From contig DXBX01000026.1 in assembly GCA_019116285.1 (NCBI GenBank), positions 62,001 through 126,000 on the forward strand: 64,000 bases of DNA, given 5' to 3'. Made by a program: the position numbers and the translations under genes. The notes below the pieces were generated by a model. That model searched no databases, was not told where the DNA came from, and saw only the letters and a list, made by a program, of their open reading frames with translations. The DNA comes from Candidatus Bacteroides merdigallinarum (GTDB lineage Bacteria; Bacteroidota; Bacteroidia; Bacteroidales; Bacteroidaceae). Shown here piece by piece: positions 28,395-36,143 of this stretch; within the stretch, counting starts at the first letter, position 1, and each line of letters begins with the position of its first letter.

Positions 28395-28866
28395 AATGAT
28401 AAATTGTTTAAATGATTATTGATTGGATTAACTTTGGAATTGCATAAAGCCCATATCGCTTTGGATTGCTCCATTACGATTTTGACTTTACTACAATTCG
28501 CTGAATTACTTTTGAGTGTTATTACAGTTAGACTATCTTACATTTATGCTGTATTGTGCCACTCGTTAGCAAGTCAATCAATAAGGGTGGATTGGTTAAT
28601 AGAATTTATGAAGTTGGCGGGGTGGGTAGGTTTCTGCCAATTCCCATTTTTCTTTTGTTTGGTGAGAGGGGGCGTAAAATAGTGGTATGGTATCTCGTGC
28701 AACATTTTTCTGATTGGGTTATAAAACTCATTTTGCATCCTGTATATTGCACCCAACTTAAAAATCAGTCTTTATGCGCATATAAAATGGAATTAAGGCA
28801 GGTTGAGGATTTTTCATACTATCTCTTAATATATTAATAAACAGTATAAAAAATCCCCACTACCTG
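28395..28866. other. Gene-free AT-rich stretch containing a terminator
   Basis: No convincing gene on either strand; short plus-strand frames here have no start signals or family resemblance. GGATTTTTCATACT (28807-28820) pairs with AGTATAAAAAATCC (28843-28856), probably the terminator of the 220-residue gene on the minus strand? It lies downstream of that gene's stop at 28867, so this fits. The remainder presumably holds the DUF3871 promoter, but no clean TAnnTTTG box is seen. Confidence 0.45.
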
Positions 28867-29529
28867 TTATTTGGACTTGAAAGACATTTTAAGAAGGTCT
28901 TTTGGGGGTTGGATAATCCACTCCTTGCGTTGCTTGGCTATATCATTGTCTAATAATAGCTCTTTTGGAGTAAGCTCAAATCCGTTGGGTATGAATTTCA
29001 ACAGACCTGCATTACATAAGTCCAAATTGTAACTTTCCACACTCTTTTTTCCCATTTTTAATTTCTCAGCCAGTTTGTTAGAAGTAAGCAATATCTTGTT
29101 ATCCTCCGCTATCAATAGGAGCTTGATATAATATCCTTTCACTTTAATATCCAAATCCACTTTCATAAAGAGGTGGGAGAGTGTTATAAAGTTGGGACGG
29201 TCTATGGGTGGGATGCAGTAAAGACTTCTCATTATAAAATCAAGATAGGGAATTGATGTAGGTACGGGGTATTTCTTTCTGACCAACACGGCTTCTATAT
29301 CCTTATTAAAATTCTTTAGTGCAGCTTCTTCCTCTCCAGTCCGCTTAGCTAAATCCTTGATTCTCCATCTGACATTATAATAGTCATTTCTGTATAAGGA
29401 CAGACAGAAGAACCTGTACATGTTGGGTGGACTGAGCTTGTCTACAATAGACTTGTTAATGGTGGCATAATCCTGCCTAGCGCTGCTTATCCTGTTTTGC
29501 AGGTATTTTTGTGGTATCTTCATATTCAT
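28867..29529 (-). CDS. Unknown protein with a predicted C-terminal winged helix
   Basis: 220 residues, basic. The second half (ILLTSNKLAEKLKMGKKSVESYNLDLCNAGLLKFIPNG, residues about 150-187, given as a region) looks like a winged helix-turn-helix with a recognition helix and wing. The N-terminus is helical with charged residues. It may be a replication or excision accessory protein of the element; that is inference. No named family is recognised. Confidence 0.65.
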   Translation of the reverse strand: MNMKIPQKYLQNRISSARQDYATINKSIVDKLSPPNMYRFFCLSLYRNDYYNVRWRIKDLAKRTGEEEAALKNFNKDIEAVLVRKKYPVPTSIPYLDFIMRSLYCIPPIDRPNFITLSHLFMKVDLDIKVKGYYIKLLLIAEDNKILLTSNKLAEKLKMGKKSVESYNLDLCNAGLLKFIPNGFELTPKELLLDNDIAKQRKEWIIQPPKDLLKMSFKSK

Positions 29530-29565
29530 CTTTTACTATTCAGTCATTTCAAAGAACTTGGGGAG

Positions 29566-29595
29566 AGTAAGCCCACCTGTCACATGGGCTTTACT
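29566..29595 (-). terminator. Terminator-like hairpin after the DGQHR gene
   Basis: AGTAAGCCCA (29566-29575) pairs with TGGGCTTTACT (29585-29595), just below the stop of the gene at 29605. Confidence 0.5.
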
Positions 29596-29604
29596 GTTTG
29601 TGGC

Positions 29605-30696
29605 TTATGCTTCCAGAGCCTCTTTCAGTATCTTAATGAAGTCATTCTCTGATTTAACCTCTTTCCACTTATCTTCTTTATAGTTTTTGTATTTCAGATT
29701 GTCAAGAGCTTTAAATGCCTGTTCTTCACTTGTAGATACGGCATGACTGTTGAAGCCTTTAATGAAATAGCGTTTAGTGATGAAAGAGACATCCATCTTG
29801 GCTGCTTTGCATAAGTTGATGAAGTTGTTTCCTCTCTCTATGTCAACCTTTGCATCTTTAGGAAGAGTAAATTTTTCTCCTTGCAGCACATTACTTATTT
29901 GTTTGTCAGATAAACTTTTACCTGTGTAAATCAATATGGCTGTGGTTGGATTAAAGCCTTCGTTTAACAAATTTGCTACATTTTGGAATAATTCATCTTT
30001 AGATGTAAGAGAAGCTACAACCAATCTATCCTTTTTATCCCAACTGCTGCCTACATTGTTAATGTCAACCAAATATTCCCCTACATTGTCAATCTCTCTT
30101 ACATGAACATTGGGAATCAAGTCCTGATATTTTCCTGTCGCAATCAGTTTGGCAAAGGCGGTGCTTCTATGCTGACCGTCAAGGATAACGAAGTAATCTT
30201 TGGCTTCCTCTTTAGTCAGTTCCTTTCCATTGATGTCCGTTACGGTATAACCTACTTCAATCAGTTTGGATGCTTCCATTACGATAATGGGGAAAGCCTT
30301 GTCATATTTATTGGCGGCTATCAAGGCTATAAAGCCATCCACTTTCTTGGAGTTTACAGGTCGGTTGTTCTTAACGAATGCTATCTTCTTCTGTTGTTCC
30401 GTTCTTGCACCTGTTTCTTCATCCACTACTGAGAAAGTGAAAGAACTGTTGACAGCTTTCTCTTTAGATATTCTTTCAAACTCCTTTGCCTGTTCCATTT
30501 TGGCTTTGGCTTCATCAACTACTTTCTGCTGTGCTGCTATTACAGCTTCGTTTCTGTTACCTTTTATAAGGCGGTTCAGTTCTTTCTCTTCCTGCTCAAA
30601 AACTTTAGTCAATTCTTCTATGTTGCCCATAACTGTATTATTTAATTTTACACTGTTGTTTGCCATTTCTGTTGCATTTACATTTACTGTTGTCAT
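29605..30696 (-). CDS. ParB/DGQHR-type domain protein
   Basis: 363 residues. Residues 1-85 are charged and helical, probably a coiled coil (ELTKVFEQEEKELNRLIKG). The middle contains VILDGQHRSTAFAK, the DGQHR signature shared by ParB-like and DndB-type proteins, followed by IPNVHVREIDN. The C-terminus is helical (DALKALDNLKYKNYKEDKW-type). It may bind nucleotide or DNA; a role in element maintenance or modification is inferred only. Its upstream region has two copies of a 16-nt repeat. Confidence 0.75.
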   Translation of the reverse strand: MTTVNVNATEMANNSVKLNNTVMGNIEELTKVFEQEEKELNRLIKGNRNEAVIAAQQKVVDEAKAKMEQAKEFERISKEKAVNSSFTFSVVDEETGARTEQQKKIAFVKNNRPVNSKKVDGFIALIAANKYDKAFPIIVMEASKLIEVGYTVTDINGKELTKEEAKDYFVILDGQHRSTAFAKLIATGKYQDLIPNVHVREIDNVGEYLVDINNVGSSWDKKDRLVVASLTSKDELFQNVANLLNEGFNPTTAILIYTGKSLSDKQISNVLQGEKFTLPKDAKVDIERGNNFINLCKAAKMDVSFITKRYFIKGFNSHAVSTSEEQAFKALDNLKYKNYKEDKWKEVKSENDFIKILKEALEA

Positions 30697-30770
30697 ATTG
30701 GTTTATTTTAAATTGTTATTAAAATTGTTTTGTGCAACCGTCCAGCCTATGCGCACTTGGCTTTCTGATT

Positions 30771-30887
30771 ACGTTGCAAAGGTGGGAACTTTGGAGAGAA
30801 TTAAAGGAGAGTAAAATTTTGAAGATTTTGGTTCTCCCTTAACTTGCCGCCTTGCAAGTTCTGTCCCTTTGACGTTGCAAAGGTGGG
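30771..30887 (-). repeat. Pair of 16-nt direct repeats upstream of the DGQHR gene
   Basis: ACGTTGCAAAGGTGGG at 30771-30786 and again at 30872-30887. On the minus strand each contains CACCTTTG, close to a -7 box. A hairpin AACTTGC/GCAAGTT lies between them (30841-30860). They could be duplicated promoter or operator sites. Confidence 0.5.
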
Positions 30888-30920
30888 GAGAAACCGTGAG
30901 GATAAGTGAGAGTAAAAAAT

Positions 30921-30942
30921 AAGGGAGATGTTACTCTCCCTT
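30921..30942 (-). terminator. Perfect terminator hairpin after the 299-residue protein gene
   Basis: AAGGGAGA (30921-30928) and TCTCCCTT (30935-30942) with a six-base loop, followed on the minus strand by a T-rich run. Confidence 0.75.
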
Positions 30943-30959
30943 AGACAAATAATTGATTA

Positions 30960-31859
30960 TCAATAATTGTTGTTACGCACATTCCAAGAAAATTTCTTGT
31001 TTTTGCTTAAATATCCTTTTAATGTAGTCTTGTCTGAGAGGAAATTCTCATTGTCTGAGATTCCTGTAAGATAGATAAGCTGTGATATTAGGAATGTGAC
31101 ATCGTATGTGTTCTTTGCACCTTTCCTGTAATTGGTATCAAAAGGTGACAGGAAATTGAAGAACATTTTGAATGTTTGGGCAAACAGGCAGATTCTTTTC
31201 GTGTTGCTTATTGTGGTTTGCTGTTGTTTGGGACAAGTGCTTACCATTTCTATATTATCGTATAGATGTTCTGTGTCAAATTCGTCTTTGGGGTTCAAAT
31301 CATCCAAATGTTCTTGGCAGCATGAAAGTATGAACTTGATTGCATTGGCGGTCTCTATGGTATGTATGGTTTTCCCATTTACCTGTAAGGATAAGGTCAG
31401 TTCTTCCCTAAATGTTATATGGTCTGTAAGGGGATTGGCATTGGGGTGTTCTTCGTATTGGGATATGTTTTGGAAAAGTTTCTTTATCTCGCTTGCAGGT
31501 GTTTCCCCATATTCAAACGCTTGCCAGCACTTACCGTCCACGTAATCCTTTATAAACAGAATGGCAAACCAAAACTTGTCCTTGTCTAACTGTAAAGCTG
31601 ATAAGGCAGTCTGAATTTCCTTGTCTTTCTTATATTCTTCATAAGTTAGAGGCATTTCAATAAGTCTGTTGTTGTACCTTTCTTTAAAGGTGGGTATGGC
31701 TTCGCTTCCCTCCAATATCAATCCCTGTATCTCTTTAGACATTGCAGGATGTATTATCATGGCAAACTGCCAAACATAATCCAAAATATCATCTTCCTCT
31801 TTTGCTTCTAAAGTGGGGTAAACCGCATCTATATTGGTAAATTTATCTATTGGCTGCAT
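30960..31859 (-). CDS. Unknown element protein
   Basis: 299 residues, acidic N-terminal half, no signal peptide or membrane segment. It has segments such as DKDKFWFAILFIKDYVDG and NAIKFILSCCQEHLDDL, and a more basic C-terminus (LKGYLSKNKKFSWNVRN). The C-terminal arrangement recalls RteC-like regulators of Bacteroides conjugative elements only loosely; I do not assign it. It lies between the integrase and the DGQHR gene, and terminators flank it on both sides, so it forms its own transcription unit. Confidence 0.65.
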   Translation of the reverse strand: MQPIDKFTNIDAVYPTLEAKEEDDILDYVWQFAMIIHPAMSKEIQGLILEGSEAIPTFKERYNNRLIEMPLTYEEYKKDKEIQTALSALQLDKDKFWFAILFIKDYVDGKCWQAFEYGETPASEIKKLFQNISQYEEHPNANPLTDHITFREELTLSLQVNGKTIHTIETANAIKFILSCCQEHLDDLNPKDEFDTEHLYDNIEMVSTCPKQQQTTISNTKRICLFAQTFKMFFNFLSPFDTNYRKGAKNTYDVTFLISQLIYLTGISDNENFLSDKTTLKGYLSKNKKFSWNVRNNNY

Positions 31860-31900
31860 ATTCTTTATGTGTAATGGTTAGATATGCAAAATTAAGAAAT

Positions 31901-31933
31901 AATCCCCACCTGCATTGCTACAAGTGGGGAATT
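31901..31933 (-). terminator. Terminator hairpin after the integrase gene
   Basis: AATCCCCAC (31901-31909) pairs with GTGGGGAATT (31924-31933), below the integrase stop at 31951. Confidence 0.6.
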
Positions 31934-31950
31934 TGTGGGTAGGATATGCC

Positions 31951-33168
31951 TTAGTAATCAGAATCTCCTATGAACGTGTCCATGAGTTTATCCATTTGTT
32001 CACCTATGCACTTGTCTATTAGCTTTGCATAGTGGGCAGTCATTCTTGTATTGGTGTGACCTAACATTTTAGAAACAACTTCCAATGATATGTTGTTAGC
32101 TAAAGTGACGGTCGAAGCGAATGTGTGGCGGCTTGTGTGAAAGCAGATTCGCTTATTTATCCCACATAGAATAGCTATGTCCTTTAAGTATTTGTTTATG
32201 TCTGCTGGGTCTTGGATAGGTAATAGCCTGTCTCCACCTTTGTACTTATCCAATATCAGTTTAGCGATGGGGAGTAGAGGGATTCTTGAAAGCACGCCTG
32301 TTTTTACTCTACGTTTCTTAATCCATATTCTTCCTGCACTGTCCTTTTCAAAATGTTCAGGTGCTAATGTCTTGATGTCTATGTAGCTTAACCCAGTAAA
32401 ACATCCAAAGAGAAACATATCTTTGGCTCTCTCCAAGCGAGGTAGGGGAGTATCAAAGTTAATAATCTTCCTTAATTCTTCTTCATCTAAGAAATCTATT
32501 TCTACAGGTTCACGCTCAACTTTATAGGTTGCAAATGGATTGGTGGTCATGTAAGAGTTGGCTACTGAAAGATTGATAATCTTCTTTAGTAGCTTCAAAT
32601 GTTTGGTGGATGAATTTTGTGCCATGCCTTTATCTATTCTCAGAAATGAGTGAAAGGATTGGATGAAGTTTAGATTTAGTTCACGTAAGTATAAATCTTC
32701 TCTTTTGTACTTCTGTTGTATGAACTCTTTTAGTAACCGTTCTGTATAGACTGAAATCCAATAGGTAGCTTTGGACACTCCATTGCCTACTAATTTTTCT
32801 TGTGCCTGATTATGCTCTGCAAGGACTTCAAACAGACTTCTTTCTTTGATTGATTCGACTTTATCAAAGTAAGCGTCACGCAATAGTTCTGCTGTGATTA
32901 CAAAACCTCTCTCTAATAGCTCTGCTTCTTTTTGATAGAGTTTAGCCTTAATAGCTTTTAGGTAGTTGTTTAGACTTTGGGCTTCTTCATCTTTGCCTTT
33001 TACTTGTTGCTTGTTCTTGTCCCAATTGCAGGATTTAACTTTCTTGCCTGTGGAGAATGCACATCGTTCTCCATTCACAGTGAGTACGACCTCTATTGAA
33101 GTTGTACCATCTTTCCTAACTCTGCTATCTCTTATGAAGAATAGGATAGCAAATGAACTTCTTACCAT
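31951..33168 (-). CDS. Tyrosine recombinase, element integrase
   Basis: 405 residues with the Bacteroidota integrase layout: N-terminal arm-binding domain (FILFFIRDSRVRKDGTTSIEVVLTV-type start), core-binding SAM-like domain, and catalytic domain with the first Arg region (FGCFTGLSYIDIKTL, where the usual Arg is Ser/Tyr-shifted), H-x-x-R box HTSRHTFAST, LGHTN and the nucleophile Tyr in MTAHYAKL. Adjacent to the right attachment site, it is the presumed enzyme that placed this element in the GGGtGRT gene. Confidence 0.9.
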   Translation of the reverse strand: MVRSSFAILFFIRDSRVRKDGTTSIEVVLTVNGERCAFSTGKKVKSCNWDKNKQQVKGKDEEAQSLNNYLKAIKAKLYQKEAELLERGFVITAELLRDAYFDKVESIKERSLFEVLAEHNQAQEKLVGNGVSKATYWISVYTERLLKEFIQQKYKREDLYLRELNLNFIQSFHSFLRIDKGMAQNSSTKHLKLLKKIINLSVANSYMTTNPFATYKVEREPVEIDFLDEEELRKIINFDTPLPRLERAKDMFLFGCFTGLSYIDIKTLAPEHFEKDSAGRIWIKKRRVKTGVLSRIPLLPIAKLILDKYKGGDRLLPIQDPADINKYLKDIAILCGINKRICFHTSRHTFASTVTLANNISLEVVSKMLGHTNTRMTAHYAKLIDKCIGEQMDKLMDTFIGDSDY

Positions 33169-33249
33169 TGTTTAATCATTTAAAATTAGACATTTGGAAG
33201 TTCTCTAAATATGATATATCTGCCTGTTTGTTAGGTGGATAGGTGAAAT

Positions 33250-33299
33250 CTTGTGTGCAGTTTGATAAAAACATGAAATTGCACACAGATTGCACACAG
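33250..33299. repeat. Candidate integrase arm-binding sites
   Basis: ATTGCACACAG occurs twice back to back (33278-33288, 33289-33299). A related inverted copy, CTTGTGTGCAG, lies at 33250-33260. Location between integrase and attachment site suits arm-type sites. The remaining part of 33169-33535 holds no gene. Confidence 0.5.
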
Positions 33300-33480
33300 A
33301 ATAGCTTCAATTAAGCTCCACTTTAAGAATAATCAGCCACGCTTACCCTTAGAGATTCAAGCTCCATTTAAGTCATAATCTGCTTTAATTTCAGCATCTA
33401 CCCACAACTATTTATAAGAAGAAGAGTAAGCAAGAAACTATGAGAAATTACTACCCAAACATAAAGAGCGGATAAAATAA

Positions 33481-33513
33481 AAATCCCCATAACTCATAGA
33501 GCTACAGGGATTT
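33481..33513 (-). terminator. Element-supplied terminator for the GGGtGRT gene
   Basis: AAATCCC (33481-33487) pairs with GGGATTT (33507-33513); the minus strand continues into a T-rich run. It replaces the host terminator left behind at 22756-22789. Confidence 0.65.
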
Positions 33514-33535
33514 ATTTATATAGTAATTACTTAAA

Positions 33536-34546
33536 TTACTTGTTCAAAGCCAATGCTACGTTAACAGCGCAAGCTACTGTACATCCTACCATCGGGTTGT
33601 TACCGATACCGAGGAAGCCCATCATTTCAACGTGGGCGGGTACGGAAGAAGAACCTGCAAACTGAGCGTCAGAGTGCATACGGCCCATGGTGTCGGTCAT
33701 ACCGTAAGAAGCGGGACCTGCGGCCATGTTGTCCGGGTGCAATGTGCGGCCCGTGCCACCACCCGATGCTACGGAGAAGTAGGGCTTGCCGGCCAATACA
33801 CGCTCCTTCTTGTACGTACCTGCTACGGGGTGCTGGAAGCGCGTGGGGTTCGTGGAGTTACCCGTGATGGATACATCCACGTTCTCGTGCCACATGATGG
33901 CTACGCCTTCGCGTACATCGTCTGCACCATAGCATTTAACCTTGGCGCGGGGGCCGTCGGAGTAGGGAGTTTCCTTCACTACCTCCAGCTTGCCGGTGTA
34001 GTAGTCGAACTGCGTCTGTACGTATGTGAAGCCGTTGATGCGGCTGATGATCATGGCAGCGTCCTTGCCCAGGCCGTTCAGGATGCAACGCAAGGGGTTC
34101 TTGCGCACCTTGTTGGCCATTTCGGCAATCTTGATGGCACCTTCGGCAGCGGCGAACGATTCGTGGCCGGCCAGGAAGGCGAAGCACTGCGTCTCGTCGC
34201 GCAGCAGGCGGGCAGCCAGGTTACCGTGTCCCAAACCAACCTTACGGTCGTCGGCCACAGAGCCGGGGATACAGAAGGCCTGCAGGCCGATACCGATGGC
34301 TTCGGCAGCGTCGGCGGCATTCTTGCAGCCTTTCTTCAGGGCGATGGCGCAACCTACCACGTAGGCCCACTTGGCATTCTCGAAGCAGATGCCCTGCGTT
34401 TCCTGACAAGTCAGGTAGGGGTCGATGCCGGCGGCGTCACAGATGGCGTTGGCCTCTTCGATGTCTTTGATGCCGTATTCGTTCAGTGCGGCAAGGATTT
34501 GCTTGATACGGCGGTCTTGGCTTTCAAATTGTACGGGTCTAATCAT
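33536..34546 (-). CDS. GGGtGRT protein, with its C-terminus supplied by the integrated element
   Basis: 336 residues. The family-defining GGGTGRT motif lies in FSVASGGGTGRTLHP, near residue 268. The family is of unknown function and travels with the NifU-like gene next to it (18 bp upstream). The final 60 or so codons (33536-33714) lie in the duplicated block; the last codons use AT-richer synonymous choices than the displaced host copy at 22814-22860, so this end came with the element. The protein sequence at the end is unchanged; one difference is Asp here against Asn in the remnant (base 33694 against 22972). Confidence 0.9.
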   Translation of the reverse strand: MIRPVQFESQDRRIKQILAALNEYGIKDIEEANAICDAAGIDPYLTCQETQGICFENAKWAYVVGCAIALKKGCKNAADAAEAIGIGLQAFCIPGSVADDRKVGLGHGNLAARLLRDETQCFAFLAGHESFAAAEGAIKIAEMANKVRKNPLRCILNGLGKDAAMIISRINGFTYVQTQFDYYTGKLEVVKETPYSDGPRAKVKCYGADDVREGVAIMWHENVDVSITGNSTNPTRFQHPVAGTYKKERVLAGKPYFSVASGGGTGRTLHPDNMAAGPASYGMTDTMGRMHSDAQFAGSSSVPAHVEMMGFLGIGNNPMVGCTVACAVNVALALNK

Positions 34547-34564
34547 TGTCTGTGTCCTCCTTCA

Positions 34565-35266
34565 TTATTCTTTACGTGGGTCAATGTATTTAACTGCGCC
34601 CTGTTCGGGTTTGAAGCGACCGTACGTGCCCGTAACAGCCTTCAGGGCTTCGTTGGCGTCTTTGCCGGCTTTCACTTGCTCCATGAACTTGCCCATGTGG
34701 ACGTATTCATAGCCGATGACTTGGTCGTCTGCGTCGAGGGCCATGCGGGTGATGTAGCCTTCGGTCAGCTCCAGATAGCGCGGGCCCTTGGCCAGGGTGC
34801 CGAAGAGGGTACCCGTCTGGCTGCGCAATCCCTTGCCCAGGTCTTCCAGGCCGGCGCCGATCATCAGGCCGCCTTCGGAGAAAGCGGATTGCGTGCGTCC
34901 GTAAACAATCTGCAGGAACAGTTCGCGCATGGCCGTGTTGATGGCGTCGCAAACGAGGTCCGTGTTCAGGGCTTCGAGGATGGTCTTGCCCGGCAGGATT
35001 TCAGAGGCCATGGCGGCAGAGTGCGTCATGCCCGAGCAGCCCAGCGTCTCTACGAGGCACTCCTGGATGACGCCGTTCTTCACGTTCAGCGTCAGCTTGC
35101 AGGCGCCCTGCTGGGGAGCACACCAACCCACACCGTGGGTCAAGCCGGAGATGTCTACGATTTCTTTTGCTTTCACCCACTTGCCTTCTTCGGGGATGGG
35201 AGCCGGTCCGTGGTTAGGACCTTTCTTTACAACACACATGTGTTCAACTTCGTGTGAATAAGTCAT
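34565..35266 (-). CDS. NifU-like iron-sulfur cluster assembly scaffold protein
   Basis: 233 residues. IscU/NifU-N fold with candidate cluster ligands in GWCAPQQGACKL and ETLGCSGMTHSA; the third cysteine region is the CDAIN segment. The C-terminal part (LTEGYITRMALDADDQVIGYEYVHM) extends beyond simple IscU. It precedes the GGGtGRT gene, a pairing conserved in anaerobes. The start is preceded by the -7 box at 35348-35341. Confidence 0.85.
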   Translation of the reverse strand: MTYSHEVEHMCVVKKGPNHGPAPIPEEGKWVKAKEIVDISGLTHGVGWCAPQQGACKLTLNVKNGVIQECLVETLGCSGMTHSAAMASEILPGKTILEALNTDLVCDAINTAMRELFLQIVYGRTQSAFSEGGLMIGAGLEDLGKGLRSQTGTLFGTLAKGPRYLELTEGYITRMALDADDQVIGYEYVHMGKFMEQVKAGKDANEALKAVTGTYGRFKPEQGAVKYIDPRKE

Positions 35267-35340
35267 AATCAGCTCTAATTAATTAGTTAATATGATTAAT
35301 GAAACGTAAGTCGTTTTCAAATGTCGTTCGTAACCGCTTG

Positions 35341-35400
35341 CAAAGATAGTGTTTTAATTTCATAATATCATTATATCGCGCGGGATTTTTTATACCTTTG
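35341..35400. promoter_or_regulatory. Divergent promoters for NifU-like and DMP19 genes
   Basis: TATCTTTG on the minus strand (35348-35341) drives the NifU-like/GGGtGRT operon. TACCTTTG on the plus strand (35393-35400) drives the DMP19 gene; its transcript would start near 35407, just ahead of the palindrome array. Confidence 0.65.
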
Positions 35401-35416
35401 CACCCGGTTGGGCGTA

Positions 35417-35508
35417 GGTATCTCCGCTCATGAGCGGGAATATCCCCGCACGTGTGCGCCGATACCTCCGAATGTGTACGCCGATACCTCCGTGAAAGGC
35501 TTTCGGAG
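35417..35508 (+). repeat. Array of short palindromes, 22 bp period, in the DMP19 5' leader
   Basis: Four units begin with TA(T/C)C at 35419, 35441, 35463 and 35485. Unit 1 contains the perfect palindrome CCGCTCATGAGCGG. Unit 2 has CGCAC/GTGCG arms, and the last unit pairs GAAAG with CTTTC. It lies in the presumed 5' untranslated region. Confidence 0.75.
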
Positions 35509-35532
35509 CCTTTCTGACATATATAATATAGT

Positions 35533-36039
35533 ATGGATATGATACAAGTAACCGACGAAGCCCTGCGCTGCGCCGCGGCCGAGGGCATGGACGCCTTCCT
35601 GCGCGTCTTCACCGATGCTTATAACGAAGCCACGGGCGGCACCCTCTCCGCGGAGACCATGCCGCGCCTCACCGCGCCGCAACACACCCTCCTGGCCTAC
35701 ACCGTCTTGCGCGACGAGCTGATGGAGGGCGGCTTCTGCCAGCTTGTCCAAAACGGCTGGGGCGCCTACATCTTCTATAATCCCGTGGCGCGTGCCCTCA
35801 AAGGATGGGGGTTGACGGACCTGGCCCGCCTGCTCTACGACGCCCGGCGCATCTACGACGCCCACCGCGCCGACCTGGAGCGTGAGCGCACGGACGAGGA
35901 GTTCATGGCGATGTATGAGCAATACGAGGCCTTCGACGACCTGGAGGACGAATTCCTGGAGCACGAGGAGGAGTGGACGACCCTCGTAGCGACTTACGTG
36001 GACGAGCATTTGGAGGAGTTTGCGGAGATCGTGAGCTGA
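35533..36039 (+). CDS. DMP19 family protein (DUF4375)
   Basis: 168 residues, very acidic, especially the C-terminal third (DDLEDEFLEHEEEWTT). The aromatic segment LVQNGWGAYIFYNP and the GLTDLARLLYDARRIY helix fit DMP19. The founding Neisseria protein mimics DNA and binds a repressor; whether this one does so is inference. The leader has a palindrome array. Confidence 0.8.
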   Translation: MDMIQVTDEALRCAAAEGMDAFLRVFTDAYNEATGGTLSAETMPRLTAPQHTLLAYTVLRDELMEGGFCQLVQNGWGAYIFYNPVARALKGWGLTDLARLLYDARRIYDAHRADLERERTDEEFMAMYEQYEAFDDLEDEFLEHEEEWTTLVATYVDEHLEEFAEIVS

Positions 36040-36110
36040 AAATATGTTAAAAAACGAATACCCTTGCAGTATTCCGCCTACTCTTGCGTTTCACTACCGA
36101 ATATATTATC

Positions 36111-36118
36111 TAATTTTG
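36111..36118 (+). promoter_or_regulatory. -7 promoter box for the NigD-like gene
   Basis: TAATTTTG, 25 bases before the ATG at 36144. Confidence 0.55.
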
Positions 36119-36143
36119 CAAACTGAATTAAAGAAAAAGAACA

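Larger units (their letters stand above)
22993..33714. mobile_element. Integrated genetic element (10,722 bp) in the 3' end of the GGGtGRT gene
   Basis: The repeat offset fixes the inserted length at 10,722 bp, wherever within the shared block the crossover took place. The DNA is visibly AT-rich against GC-rich neighbours. Every gene I accept reads on the minus strand. A tyrosine recombinase sits next to the right end, as expected for an integrase. The right end carries a codon-altered copy of the target gene's tail and a terminator, so the target gene stays intact. No relaxase, coupling protein, conjugation or phage structural gene is recognised, so transfer would need a helper. The left boundary (22993) is the end of similarity; the true crossover lies within 22887-22992. 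Confidence 0.9.

Noticed and set aside
28419..28837. Plus-strand frames in the gap before DUF3871
   Set aside because: All other element genes read on the minus strand; these frames have no start signal, domain or credible composition.
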